64,000 nt of DNA from Lactiplantibacillus mudanjiangensis (GCF_005405385.1 NZ_BJDY01000002.1:1-64000), one strand, 5' to 3'; numbered from the stretch's first letter, positions 1-9,295 are shown. Notes: generated by a model not told the origin, from the letters alone. Translations and numbers: made by a program.

Positions 1-86
1 TGAAGCCAGTGAAGCCAGTGAAGCCAGTGAAGCCAGTGAAGCCAGTGAAGCCAGTGAAGCCAGTGAAGCCAGTGAAGCCAGTGAAG
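1..86 (+). repeat. 9-bp tandem repeat encoding Glu-Ala-Ser
   Basis: Nine perfect copies of TGAAGCCAG run from the left edge to base 81, followed by a partial copy that diverges at 87. The array continues off the window, so the copy number is unknown. Read in the frame of the translocase gene it encodes repeated E-A-S, so it is coding rather than intergenic. Such perfect short repeats are prone to copy-number change. Confidence 0.95.
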
Positions 87-1819
87 TGGCCAAACCTACT
101 CATGGGTTAGGGTTGTCTTTAGATGCCATTATGACTGAAGAAGACAATGCTCAAGCTGATTTAGCACTCTTTAAGAATGCGCCAACCGCTACCGACTCTG
201 ATGATGACGATTTGTATCAGCCGGTCGGTGTCCATCGACAACGCCCAAGCGCCCCAGTGGCACCAAGTCAAGTTGCTGCCACACCGGCATCGGCTAGCTC
301 GACACCGGTTAGTGCAACCGTAGTTGAGGAAGCGCCCGTTACCGAAGTGGTGCATACTGGTGATTCAGCGGCACCGGTTTTAGAAGAACAAGCGTTGGCT
401 GAATATCATTTACCGCCATTGAACTTGTTGAAAGCGCCGATCGTACCTGATGATTCGGAAATGGATGACTGGATTGAAAGTAAAGCCAGTGCGTTAGATG
501 AGTCATTAGATGCATTTGGTGTCGATGCGAACGTGGTTGATTGGACGGTTGGCCCAACGGTTACCCAGTTCCAAGTCAAACTCGCTCGTGGCGTTAAAGT
601 TAGCAAGATCACCAACTTAAATGATGATTTGAAGTTGGCTTTGGCTGCTAAAGATATTCGAATCGAAGCGCCAATTCCAGGTCGTAATACGGTCGGAATT
701 GAAATTCCAAATAAGAAGTCCCGCCCAGTCATGTTGTCGGAAGTCCTAGATTCAGCGAAATTTAGAGACAGTAAGTCACCATTGACGGTTGCACTTGGGG
801 TCGATTTATTTGGACAACCGCAAGTGACGGACTTACGCAAGATGCCGCATGGTTTGATTGCGGGGGCGACGGGTTCCGGTAAATCAGTCTTCATTAACAG
901 TATTCTGGTGTCGATTTTATATAAAGCGAACCCACAAGAAGTTAAACTGTTATTGATTGATCCAAAGGCCGTGGAATTAGCACCGTATGATAAAGTGCCA
1001 CACTTACTGGCACCGGTTATTTCTGAACCGAAGGCCGCTTCGGCAGCGTTGAAGTGGGTCGTTGATGAAATGGACAACCGCTACGATAAATTAGCGGCTG
1101 GTGGCGCACGTAACATTGAACAATTCAATGCCTTGGCTGAAGAGCATCAAGAATATGGCCTAAAAATGCCTTATATCGTGATTGTGATCGATGAATTAGC
1201 TGATTTGATGATGGTTGCTTCAAGTGAAGTCCAAGATTATATCGCCCGGATTACGCAAAAAGCACGGGCAGCTGGGATTCACTTACTAGTGGCTACCCAG
1301 CGGCCGAGTGTCGATGTCGTGACTGGGCTCATCAAGAATAATATCCCAACTCGGGTGGCGTTCATGGTGGCTAGTCAAATCGATTCACGGACGATTCTGG
1401 ATGCGAGTGGGGCGGAACGGTTGCTTGGTCGTGGGGATATGTTGTATCTCGGCAACGGTCAAAGTACGCCGATCCGCCTGCAAGGGACGTTTGTCGATAG
1501 TGAAATTGATGATATCGCCCAATTTGTTCGTGATCAAGCGGCACCGCACTATGAATTTCAACCAGATAATTTATTGAAACATGAAGAGGCTACTAAAAAT
1601 CAAGATGAATTGATGCCAGAAGTCTTGGCTTATATTGCAGACGAAGACACCATGTCGACGTCGAAATTGCAGCGAAACTTCTCAGTCGGGTACAACCGAG
1701 CAGCTAATATTATTGACGATCTTGAGAATCGGCATTATATTTCACCAGCTAAAGGCTCTAAGCCTCGTGACGTATACTTTACGCCTGAGGACTTAACGAA
1801 TTTACAAGCTAACTCATAA
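2..1819 (+). CDS. ftsK: DNA translocase FtsK/SpoIIIE, 3' part (5' end outside window)
   Basis: Hexameric ATPase that pumps chromosomal DNA through the closing division septum. The frame is open to the left edge through E-A-S repeats, so the GTG at 86 is not a real start; the N-terminal membrane domain lies upstream. What is visible is an acidic, Pro/Ala/Ser/Thr-rich linker (to about base 400), the alpha/beta motor with Walker A GATGSGKS near bases 865-888 and Walker B VIDELADL near 1186-1209, an HLLVATQRPSVDVVTG segment, and a C-terminal winged-helix gamma domain (SKLQRNFSVGYNRAA). In this family the gamma domain reads directional DNA motifs. murC follows after 57 bases. Whether the ortholog should be named ftsK or spoIIIE cannot be told from the motor alone. 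Confidence 0.93.
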   Translation, partial: EASEASEASEASEASEASEASEASEASEVAKPTHGLGLSLDAIMTEEDNAQADLALFKNAPTATDSDDDDLYQPVGVHRQRPSAPVAPSQVAATPASASSTPVSATVVEEAPVTEVVHTGDSAAPVLEEQALAEYHLPPLNLLKAPIVPDDSEMDDWIESKASALDESLDAFGVDANVVDWTVGPTVTQFQVKLARGVKVSKITNLNDDLKLALAAKDIRIEAPIPGRNTVGIEIPNKKSRPVMLSEVLDSAKFRDSKSPLTVALGVDLFGQPQVTDLRKMPHGLIAGATGSGKSVFINSILVSILYKANPQEVKLLLIDPKAVELAPYDKVPHLLAPVISEPKAASAALKWVVDEMDNRYDKLAAGGARNIEQFNALAEEHQEYGLKMPYIVIVIDELADLMMVASSEVQDYIARITQKARAAGIHLLVATQRPSVDVVTGLIKNNIPTRVAFMVASQIDSRTILDASGAERLLGRGDMLYLGNGQSTPIRLQGTFVDSEIDDIAQFVRDQAAPHYEFQPDNLLKHEEATKNQDELMPEVLAYIADEDTMSTSKLQRNFSVGYNRAANIIDDLENRHYISPAKGSKPRDVYFTPEDLTNLQANS

Positions 1820-1876
1820 TTTAAAAATCAAGGATTCATTACTGAATGAATTTCAATATGGGAGATAACAATAACA

Positions 1877-3187
1877 ATGGATAAAACAACGGTTTATTAT
1901 TTTGTCGGAATTAAAGGCTCAGGGATGAGTTCTTTAGCGTTAATTTTGCATGATAAAGGATTCCAAGTGGAAGGTTCAGATATTGAACAATATACCTTTA
2001 CGCAAAAGGGATTAGCTGCGGCCGGAATCAAAATGTTGCCATTTTCTGAAGACAACATTCATGATGGCTTAACGGTGATTGCTGGGAACTCATTTACCGA
2101 TGAACATCCTGAAATCAAAAAAGCACGTGAAATGGGCTTGCCTGTTTATCGTTATCATGAATTCTTAGGAAAACTCATGTCAGGTTACACGAGTATCGGG
2201 GTTGCTGGGACGCATGGTAAGACTTCAACGACTGGCTTGTTATCACATGTGTTAAGTAATATTGCGCCAACCAGTTACTTGATTGGTGATGGAACTGGTA
2301 AAGGGACACCTGATGCCCGTTTCTTCGTCTTTGAAGCCGATGAATATCGCCGTCATTTTGTGGCTTATCATCCTGATTATGCCATCATGACCAACGTTGA
2401 TTTTGATCACCCTGACTATTACCATGATTTAGCTGACGTCCAAAGTGCCTTTAAGCAATTTGGGAGTCAAGTTAAGAAGGGGATCTTTGCTTGGGGTGAC
2501 GATGAAAGTTTACGTCAATTAGACGTTGACACGCCAGTTTATTATTACGGGACCAGTGACCGTGATGATTTCCAAGCGGTTAATATCAAACGGACGACTA
2601 AGGGTTCTTCATTTGAAGTGAAATATCATGATGAATCTTTAGGTGAATTCGAAATTCCATTGTTTGGCGAACATAACGTTTTGAATAGTACAGCCGTCAT
2701 TGCGGTTGCCTACTTTGAAAAGGTCGATTTAGATGAAATTCGTCGCGAATTATTGAGTTTTAGTGGTGTTAAACGGCGCTTCTCTGAACATGAAGTTGGC
2801 GACATGGTCATGATCGATGACTATGCGCATCATCCATCTGAAATCAAAGCTACTTTGGATGCGGCTCGTCAAAAGTATCCTGATAAGGAAATTTTGGCCG
2901 TCTTCCAACCACATACGTATTCACGGACTAAGGCCTTGATGGATGGGTTTGCTTCAAGTTTAAGTAAGGCTGACCATGTCTTCTTAACCAACATCTTTAG
3001 TTCTGCACGTGAAAAGAGTGGGGATGTTTCCTCAAAAGATTTAGCAGCTAAGTTGCCAAATGGCGGTGAAATCATCACCATGGATGATCTATCGGCGTTA
3101 ACGGCTTATCATGATGCCGTGGTTGTCTTTATGGGCGCCGGGGATATTCAAAAGTATGAAAAGTTGTATGAAGAACAAGTGAAATAG
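1877..3187 (+). CDS. murC: UDP-N-acetylmuramate--L-alanine ligase MurC
   Basis: Cytoplasmic Mur ligase that adds L-alanine to UDP-MurNAc using ATP, the first peptide step of peptidoglycan synthesis. The 436-residue length is normal. An N-terminal Rossmann-type motif ([14 protein letters not shown]) is followed by the P-loop [11 protein letters not shown] near residue 110, the central [10 protein letters not shown] and [10 protein letters not shown] motifs, and the C-terminal domain ([14 protein letters not shown]). The start ATG lies behind a weak GGGAG. Placement after the ftsK-type gene suggests co-transcription. A strong terminator follows, so the unit ends here. Confidence 0.96.
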   Translation: MDKTTVYYFVGIKGSGMSSLALILHDKGFQVEGSDIEQYTFTQKGLAAAGIKMLPFSEDNIHDGLTVIAGNSFTDEHPEIKKAREMGLPVYRYHEFLGKLMSGYTSIGVAGTHGKTSTTGLLSHVLSNIAPTSYLIGDGTGKGTPDARFFVFEADEYRRHFVAYHPDYAIMTNVDFDHPDYYHDLADVQSAFKQFGSQVKKGIFAWGDDESLRQLDVDTPVYYYGTSDRDDFQAVNIKRTTKGSSFEVKYHDESLGEFEIPLFGEHNVLNSTAVIAVAYFEKVDLDEIRRELLSFSGVKRRFSEHEVGDMVMIDDYAHHPSEIKATLDAARQKYPDKEILAVFQPHTYSRTKALMDGFASSLSKADHVFLTNIFSSAREKSGDVSSKDLAAKLPNGGEIITMDDLSALTAYHDAVVVFMGAGDIQKYEKLYEEQVK

Positions 3188-3206
3188 CGTATAAAAGTTC
3201 GGTGGG

Positions 3207-3237
3207 CGTCAACTCGTTAATGGGTTGACGTTTTTTT
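3207..3237 (+). terminator. Rho-independent terminator after murC
   Basis: CGTCAAC (3207-3213) pairs with GTTGACG (3224-3230) and seven T follow immediately. Confidence 0.9.
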
Positions 3238-3274
3238 GTTGAGTATTCGTCTGATAACAGCAGAAAAACAAGCT

Positions 3275-3303
3275 TTGATATATATAAACATTAGTGGTAT
3301 ATT
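3275..3303 (+). promoter_or_regulatory. Promoter of the large surface protein gene
   Basis: TTGATA (3275-3280), a 17-base spacer and TATATT (3298-3303). The transcript would begin near 3310, giving a leader of roughly 115 bases before the ATG at 3427. Confidence 0.65.
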
Positions 3304-3426
3304 TTAGTTGCATACGTAAATAATTTGATGATGACTTTTTTAATGGATTTATCTATTTCAGCCAGGATTAATATTTTGACTAAACAGTTTGGTAAATCCA
3401 TGGTCTTGCGGGGGAGATTTTTTAAG

Positions 3427-6400
3427 ATGAACAAAAAGAGTCGTAGTGGATTAGAACCAAAGTTGCATTTTAAGCTCTACAAGTCAGGTAAACATTGGCT
3501 AGTTGCAGGAATTACCGTATTCGCGGTAGGAACCGGCCTTACAGTTGGTATCACTAAACAAGCAAACGCAGCTACTGATGATACGGGTGATACTAATACA
3601 AATACAACCACGACTACTACATCGGCAGCAAAGTCGACATCAGTCACGCTGAAAGTTAATAGCGCGTCAACAACATCGGCAGCACCTGCGAGTGAGACGA
3701 CTACGGGTCAAACGACGACATCTCAGGCAGTTAGTTCGGACCGTACCGCTACTAGCCAATCGGCAACTAGTCAGGCTGAATCAACGTCAGCTGATTCGGC
3801 TACTAGTGATACAAATAAAAGCGCTAACAGTTCGGCGGCAGTGACTAGTTCGACAGCCACATCGTCCAGCTCAGCAGCAGCCAGTGTCGACAGCCAGTCA
3901 CCAGTTAGTTCAGCGGCACAATCAGCCCAAAAAGTTGAACCGGTAAATGATACGACGGCAGTTTCATCAGCGCCATCAGCTAATTCAGCCGCTGTTGTCA
4001 CCGATGTATCGGCAGCTACGCCAGTGACCAAAGTTGCGTCGCCACGAATGAGTCGAGCATTAATGGCTGTGGCAGTGCCGACTGCGGCAAGTACGCAAAC
4101 TTTTGGGACGGCAACTTGGTCATTAGATGCTAACGGCGTATTGACGTTAGGGGCAGGGACGTTGCCAGCTAAGGGGAATTTTTATCCAGCGCCGTGGTAT
4201 AGCAGTGCTGCAGACGTTAAAACCGTCAATATTACTGGTAAGCTTATTGCTCAAGATACATTGGCTTCAATGTTTTCGGGAATGACTAATTTAACGACGA
4301 TTAATGGCTTGAATAACCTTGATACGAGCCATGTGACGGATATGAGTTCATTATTTGAAAATGATCAAAGCTTAACAGCAATTGATCTATCGAGTTTTGA
4401 TACAAGTCAAGTCACTAATATGAACAGTATGTTCCATGGTGATAAAAGTTTAACAGCGCTGGATCTATCAACATTTAAAACGACTAAAGTTACTGATATG
4501 GGAGGGATGTTTGGCGGTGATAGTGGCTTAACAGCGTTGGATGTCTCCGGTTTTGATACGAGCCATGTGACGGACATGTTTGCGATGTTTTCTGGTGTAA
4601 GTGGGATAACAACACTGGATGTGTCAAATTTTGATACAGCGAATGTAGAAACAATGGCTTCCATGTTCTATGGCATTCAGGTTACAGACTTGAATTTAAG
4701 CAATTTTAATACGAGTCAAGTGACGAATATGGCTTACATGTTTGAAGATGCTAAGGCATTAACGACTTTAGATTTGACTAGTTTTGATACGAGTAACGTC
4801 ACAAACATGATCGAAATGTTTAGTGGCGCTTCTAAGTTAGCATCCTTAAATGTCACTAGTTTTAATACAGCCAAGGTGACCAGCATGTTTAGTATGTTTT
4901 ATGGTGACCTAGCGTTAACCAGTCTTGATGTGTCAAAATTTGATACTGGTAACGTGACTAGTATGCATGCCATGTTTTATATGGATCAGAATCTTAATAA
5001 GTTAGATGTGTCGCATTTTAATACGGCCAAGGTGACGGACATGTCCGATATGTTTAACATGGCTACCAGTGTTGACACGCAGACTGCTTTGACGGTCTTG
5101 GATGTGTCAAATTTTGATACCAGTAGTGTGACTGATATGAGTGCCATGTTCGCAGATCTGCATAAAGTAACGGTCTTGGATGTATCAAACTTTAACACAC
5201 AGCATGTGACTGATATGGAATCTATGTTTAACGGCGATACGCAATTGGAAAACTTGGACGTTTCACATTTTGATACGGGTAATGTCACAACAATGTCGCA
5301 CATGTTTTTAAATGATTCCAGTCTATTGGCATTAGATGTGTCGAATTTTGACACTGAAAAAGTGACTGATATGAGCACTATGTTTGATTATGATGGTAGT
5401 CTTAATTCATTAAATCTTGCGAGTTTCACGATTTCAACTAGTACCAATCTAAATCAAATGCTGACTAATCTCACTCACCTTAAAGTTTTAGTCTTAGGTG
5501 ATCAAATTGCAACACTTAATGGTGCCTGGCTAGAAGATCCTGAAATACCAGGTAGTTATTGGCAAAATAAGGCGACTGGTACAATTGAGAAGCCAGCCGG
5601 AGACTATAAGCAGAATTCGATGAATTTAATTGCAGACTATAATCCAACGATGGCTGAAACGTATATTTGGACACAGGCACCAGTTGATGTTCAGAATACG
5701 ACTAAGACAGCAACACGAACGATTAAGTATTATGATTTAGATCAAACGGCGGGCACGATGACGTTAATTTCTGGTGTGGATACGGTTAGTCAAAAAGTGA
5801 CTTATACGCAAACTGCACTCGTTGATTCTTATAACCATAAGCTACTTGGTTACGATACGAATGGTGATGGCGTAGTTGATACAACTGATCCAGATGCTGC
5901 TTGGTATATTGCCAGTGGTGACAGTGCAACGTTTGAGGCTGTGGTTAGTCCAGATCTAAGTTCACGAGGTTACCAAGAACCTGGACAGGCTATTATTGCG
6001 GCTAAAACGCCGGCTTTCAGTGAATTGAGCAATATCAGTCTTGGTATTTACTACGAGCATCAACTTAACTGGGTACCTGAATACCGAACAGTGATGAGAA
6101 CGATTGACTATCAAGATGAAAACGGTAATGCGATGACTGACTTGAACCCAGTTGTTCAGATTGCTAATTTTAAGCGGTCTAATAAATGGGATATGGTTAC
6201 TAATCAGCAACTTGTTACCGGTGATTGGTCAAGCGATGTGACTGAATTCGGCACACAGACTTCACCGATTGTGACGGGCTATACGACCAAAGATACTGAA
6301 GTAGCAGCAATGTCGGTAACAGCTGATACTGAAAATAGTACCGAAAAAGTGATCTATGCCCTCAACGATGAGTTGGCTAATATTCAATACGTTGATATGG

Positions 6401-7833
6401 ATGCGAACAATGTAATTGTTGCTAGTGATCAGGTCAATGGTAAATATCAAACATCGCAAGCTTATTCAACGGCTAATAAATTAGCAACATTGGCAAAACA
6501 AGGTTACGTTTTAGTCAATGATGGTGTTCCTGCGACGATTACTTTTGATACAGATAACCCACAAACATATACCGTTCAACTCAAACATCGGTATCAAACA
6601 CTGACACCGGTGGATGAAATGACGCCAGGGACACCAATCGATCCGACTGATCCTAATAGTCCGCTTTATCCAGATCTCTCTCTAGATTTGTCGGCGACGA
6701 CTAATCGGGTGATTCACTATATTTACACTGATGGTAATACGGCACAACCAACTGTCACACAAACGGTGACGGCAACCCGCACTGCAACGGTTGATTTGGT
6801 CACTGGCACGGTAGTGTATGGTGATTGGAGTAAGGTGACGGTGCCAGCGCAATCGACACCAGTATTAGCTGGCTATACGGCTGATATTGCTGAAGTTGGC
6901 AGTGCCGATGTAACTGCGGCTACAGGTGATTTAGCACCAGTAACGGTTACTTATACTAAAAATCAAGTACCAGTTAGTGATGGCACAATCACCGTCACTT
7001 ACGTGGACAGTACGACAGGCGCCAAATTAACTGAAAAAGTATTGAAGGGTACCGTGAGGACTGTAGCGGATTATCATACCACTGACACGATCGCCACTTA
7101 TCAGCAATTGGGCTATATTTTAGAGCACGATGGGTACCCGATGAAGGCAACTTATACAACTGATGGCCAAACGTATACGGTTTATTTGGCTCATGGTATG
7201 AAGGTAGTCACGCCAAATGATGGGACTAAACTAGATCTAACGAAGACTGTGACTCAGACGATTCATTATGTTTATGATAATGGTCAAACAGCGGTGCCAG
7301 ATAAAGTCACCACGCGAACCTTTACGCGCCAGGCGATTGTCGATTTGGTGACCGGTACGACCACTTATGGATCTTGGCAGTTAACGACTAATGACTCAGA
7401 ATTTCCAGCGACAACCTCGCCAAGCGTTTCAGGATATACGGCAGATCAAACGGTTTCTAAAGTGGTAGCCATCACCGCTGAAAGTGCGGACGATGTTCAA
7501 ACGGTAACTTATACTGGCGTGGTGACACCACAAGCACCGTCCGTGCCAAGTGACCCACAATTGCCAAGCCAGCCTGCTCAACCAGGAACGACCGGTGAAC
7601 AAACTGCGACGGTAATACCACAGACGACGGCGGTACCACGAGTGACAAAAGTGGTTGCTGTAAAACCTGTGACTGTGACTCAGTCTATTCAAGCGACACG
7701 ACCACAGCAACCAGTGACAGTGGCAACGGCTAAAATTAATGCTAGTCAGCCTAAGCTCAAGGTCTCAGTTGCTGATAAGCCAGCTTCAAAGGCAAGTTAC
7801 CACAAACCTCTGAACAGTCTAATCATGTTTTAG
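3427..7833 (+). CDS. LRR (BspA/DUF285-type) and mucin-binding-repeat surface protein, anchor out of frame
   Basis: Predicted exported adhesin of 1468 residues. The ATG at 3427 is chosen over the in-frame ATG at 3325 because GGGGGAG lies about 10 bases before it and the KxYKSGKxW export motif (KLYKSGKHW) then falls near residue 16; cleavage is likely after ANA48. Residues about 50-220 are Ser/Thr/Ala-rich. Residues about 276-671 hold around fourteen 26-residue repeats of the pattern LDVSxFDTSxVTDMxxMF (DUF285/BspA type). Residues about 755-1370 contain mucin-binding/Mub-B2-like repeats (HYVYDNGQTAVPD, DLVTGTTTYGSW). The frame stops 36 bases after a sortase motif that lies in another frame, so the product as read lacks an anchor and would be released. 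The ligand is unknown; a host or plant surface is inferred. Confidence 0.85.
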   Translation: MNKKSRSGLEPKLHFKLYKSGKHWLVAGITVFAVGTGLTVGITKQANAATDDTGDTNTNTTTTTTSAAKSTSVTLKVNSASTTSAAPASETTTGQTTTSQAVSSDRTATSQSATSQAESTSADSATSDTNKSANSSAAVTSSTATSSSSAAASVDSQSPVSSAAQSAQKVEPVNDTTAVSSAPSANSAAVVTDVSAATPVTKVASPRMSRALMAVAVPTAASTQTFGTATWSLDANGVLTLGAGTLPAKGNFYPAPWYSSAADVKTVNITGKLIAQDTLASMFSGMTNLTTINGLNNLDTSHVTDMSSLFENDQSLTAIDLSSFDTSQVTNMNSMFHGDKSLTALDLSTFKTTKVTDMGGMFGGDSGLTALDVSGFDTSHVTDMFAMFSGVSGITTLDVSNFDTANVETMASMFYGIQVTDLNLSNFNTSQVTNMAYMFEDAKALTTLDLTSFDTSNVTNMIEMFSGASKLASLNVTSFNTAKVTSMFSMFYGDLALTSLDVSKFDTGNVTSMHAMFYMDQNLNKLDVSHFNTAKVTDMSDMFNMATSVDTQTALTVLDVSNFDTSSVTDMSAMFADLHKVTVLDVSNFNTQHVTDMESMFNGDTQLENLDVSHFDTGNVTTMSHMFLNDSSLLALDVSNFDTEKVTDMSTMFDYDGSLNSLNLASFTISTSTNLNQMLTNLTHLKVLVLGDQIATLNGAWLEDPEIPGSYWQNKATGTIEKPAGDYKQNSMNLIADYNPTMAETYIWTQAPVDVQNTTKTATRTIKYYDLDQTAGTMTLISGVDTVSQKVTYTQTALVDSYNHKLLGYDTNGDGVVDTTDPDAAWYIASGDSATFEAVVSPDLSSRGYQEPGQAIIAAKTPAFSELSNISLGIYYEHQLNWVPEYRTVMRTIDYQDENGNAMTDLNPVVQIANFKRSNKWDMVTNQQLVTGDWSSDVTEFGTQTSPIVTGYTTKDTEVAAMSVTADTENSTEKVIYALNDELANIQYVDMDANNVIVASDQVNGKYQTSQAYSTANKLATLAKQGYVLVNDGVPATITFDTDNPQTYTVQLKHRYQTLTPVDEMTPGTPIDPTDPNSPLYPDLSLDLSATTNRVIHYIYTDGNTAQPTVTQTVTATRTATVDLVTGTVVYGDWSKVTVPAQSTPVLAGYTADIAEVGSADVTAATGDLAPVTVTYTKNQVPVSDGTITVTYVDSTTGAKLTEKVLKGTVRTVADYHTTDTIATYQQLGYILEHDGYPMKATYTTDGQTYTVYLAHGMKVVTPNDGTKLDLTKTVTQTIHYVYDNGQTAVPDKVTTRTFTRQAIVDLVTGTTTYGSWQLTTNDSEFPATTSPSVSGYTADQTVSKVVAITAESADDVQTVTYTGVVTPQAPSVPSDPQLPSQPAQPGTTGEQTATVIPQTTAVPRVTKVVAVKPVTVTQSIQATRPQQPVTVATAKINASQPKLKVSVADKPASKASYHKPLNSLIMF

Positions 7834-7910
7834 CCAGTGTATTAGGGTTATCTTTGGCGACATTGTTAGGCAGTTTGGGTCTTTATAAGAAGCAACGCGA
7901 AGAGAAGTAA
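7797..7910 (+). pseudogene. Displaced LPQTSE sortase signal and membrane anchor of the surface protein
   Basis: Thirty-seven codons in the minus-one frame encode LPQTSE, a hydrophobic stretch (VLASVLGLSLATLLGSLGLY) and the basic tail KKQREEK, then TAA. This is a complete sortase A signal of the LPQTxE type typical of the L. plantarum group. Adding one A to the AAA run at 7788-7790 would join it in frame to the preceding protein through KGK. It therefore represents the original C-terminus, cut off by a one-base deletion or by a sequencing error. Confidence 0.88.
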
Positions 7911-7920
7911 TGGCACTTAG

Positions 7921-7950
7921 GACATCCTGTTAATTGGGATGTCTTTTCTT
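7921..7950 (+). terminator. Terminator after the surface protein gene
   Basis: GACATCC (7921-7927) pairs with GGATGTC (7937-7943), followed by TTTTCTT. Confidence 0.8.
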
Positions 7951-8007
7951 GTTTAACCTAATACCTAATTATAATAAAAACTTATAATTTTCACAGATAC
8001 AAACTGT

Positions 8008-8036
8008 TTTACCTTCCCTGACTAATCTGATACACT
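8008..8036 (+). promoter_or_regulatory. Promoter upstream of the BI-1 gene
   Basis: TTTACC (8008-8013), a 17-base spacer and TACACT (8031-8036). It implies a leader of about 170 bases with a strong hairpin (GTCACTAGC 8121-8129 with GCTAGTGAC 8137-8145) and a possible long-range TAAACC/GGTTTA helix. Confidence 0.5.
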
Positions 8037-8214
8037 AGATAGCAAGAAAGTTGAGGTGACTGATTGAGATGGTAAACCAAAGGTGGGCAAGTCATATGAT
8101 TGACAAATTGGTCTATCGAGGTCACTAGCGCGATTTGCTAGTGACGACTCAATTAGTGCTGTCAACTCGGACTTTACCGGTTTAGACTTAAATTTTAGGT
8201 GAAAGAGGGATTCT

Positions 8215-8937
8215 ATGAATAATTTTCAACAAGAACCGCAACAAGGGCCACGGACCATTAATACTCAGATTGGCTTGCGGAGCTTTTTAACAAGAATGTA
8301 TGGTTATATGGCGTTAGCCGTATTAGTTTCAGCCGTTGTCGCTTACTTATCAATGACCGTTTGGAAACCTGTGATTTTTGGCGCTTTTGCATCACATCCA
8401 CTCATGTTTTTGATGATCTTTGTCATTAGTATGTTTGCGTTAATCGGTGGGATTCAAGTGAATGCCACACGCAATCCGGCGATGAGTTTCACGTTATTGA
8501 TGCTCTTCGCGGTGATCTTTGGGGCTGAAATGTCAATCACGTTGGCCTTGTACACGAAGGCTGTCTTAGCTGGAGCCTTTGTTTCAGCTGCTGCGGTCTT
8601 TGGAACTATGGCGGTTATCGGGACAACGTCGAAGCGCGATATGTCAAAATTAGGGACGCATTTATTTGCGGCTTTGATTGGCTTAATCGTGGCATCGGTA
8701 GTTAACTTGTTCTTACAAAGTGAAGCCATCAGCTACATTTTCTCATACATCGGTGTGCTAATCTTTGCTGGGTTATCTATGTGGGATGCTAACCGGATGC
8801 GGGACATGTACTTACAATATGGTGACCAAGTTTCCGCTAACGGTTTGGCCATTACTGGAGCTTTACAGTTATACTTGGACTTTGTTAACATTTTCATGTA
8901 TTTCGTCCAAATCTTTGGTGGCGCAAGTCGCGACTAA
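8215..8937 (+). CDS. Bax inhibitor-1 family membrane protein (YetJ/YbhL-like)
   Basis: 240-residue polytopic membrane protein. About seven hydrophobic segments are visible, starting at LTRMYGYMALAVLVSAVVAYLS, and the family-typical ending DFVNIFMYFVQIFGG is present. Characterized bacterial relatives (YetJ) act as pH-sensitive calcium leak channels; that function is inferred by family. The start ATG follows GAAAGAGGGATTCT. It is a single-gene unit with its own promoter, a long structured leader and a terminator. Confidence 0.88.
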   Translation: MNNFQQEPQQGPRTINTQIGLRSFLTRMYGYMALAVLVSAVVAYLSMTVWKPVIFGAFASHPLMFLMIFVISMFALIGGIQVNATRNPAMSFTLLMLFAVIFGAEMSITLALYTKAVLAGAFVSAAAVFGTMAVIGTTSKRDMSKLGTHLFAALIGLIVASVVNLFLQSEAISYIFSYIGVLIFAGLSMWDANRMRDMYLQYGDQVSANGLAITGALQLYLDFVNIFMYFVQIFGGASRD

Positions 8938-8953
8938 TTTAAATATGAAGTTG

Positions 8954-8990
8954 AACGAGTTTGGGATAGAAAACCCAGGCTCGTTTTTTC
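8954..8990 (+). terminator. Terminator after the BI-1 gene
   Basis: ACGAGTTTGGG (8955-8965) pairs, with G-T wobbles, with CCCAGGCTCGT (8974-8984), followed by T-rich sequence. Confidence 0.85.
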
Positions 8991-8996
8991 TTTATT

Positions 8997-9069
8997 GCTG
9001 AAACGTGCGCCCAAAGACTGCGCCTTCCGCTTAGCTACGCCTAGTCAAGGATTGAAGGATCATAATCAA
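8997..9069 (+). repeat. Half copy of the long-palindrome repeat family (P0)
   Basis: Begins GCTGAAACGTGC, carries CGCTTAGCTACG and GATTGAAGG, and ends near ATAATCA. This matches the left half of the full palindromes at 9104, 48046 and 58467 but has no matching right half. It lies directly upstream of a full copy. Confidence 0.7.
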
Positions 9070-9103
9070 GTTTTTAGATTCATTGTACTTAAATTGCTGA
9101 AAC

Positions 9104-9214
9104 GTGCAAAAAAAGCCTGGAACCTGTGCTTAGCTACGACAACCAAACGATTGAAAGACCCAATCATTTGGTTGTCTAGGCTAAGCACAGGTTCCAACCC
9201 GGCTTTTTTTGCAC
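9104..9214 (+). repeat. Long-palindrome repeat, copy P1
   Basis: About 111 bases fold end to end. The outer arm GTGCAAAAAAAGCC (9104-9117) pairs with GGCTTTTTTTGCAC (9201-9214). The middle arm ACCTGTGCTTAGC pairs with GCTAAGCACAGGT. The inner arm GACAACCAAA (9138-9147) pairs with TTTGGTTGTC (9167-9176) around the loop CGATTGAAAGACCCAATCA. It shares its GCTGAAACGTGC entry, CTTAGCTACG and the loop with copies at 48046 and 58467, while the arms differ. It lies between the BI-1 gene and polA and could also terminate transcription. Confidence 0.88.
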
Positions 9215-9295
9215 TCTGTTTTAAAGTCCCGTTTAACGCGATTCTTTGGTACAATTAAAGGTAACTGATACTCGGACTTAAAGGAGCGGAATATA

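Noticed and set aside
406-1077. 223-residue open frame on the minus strand inside the translocase gene
   Set aside because: It is the antisense of a strongly conserved motor domain, has no ribosome site and no recognisable protein pattern.
86-1819. GTG at 86 as the start of the translocase gene
   Set aside because: The same frame is open to the left edge through in-frame E-A-S codons, and a motor without its membrane domain would be abnormal for the family.
4986-5378. Minus-strand open frame with regular repeats
   Set aside because: It is the mirror of the 26-residue LRR repeats of the surface protein; periodicity is inherited from the sense strand.
7785-7800. Programmed minus-one frameshift joining the adhesin to its anchor
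   Set aside because: No X-XXY-YYZ slippery heptamer is present at the junction; a one-base deletion explains it more simply.
8995-9258. 87-residue plus-strand frame and a minus-strand frame over the same DNA
   Set aside because: Both lie within palindromes P0/P1, where symmetric sequence keeps several frames open; no ribosome site.
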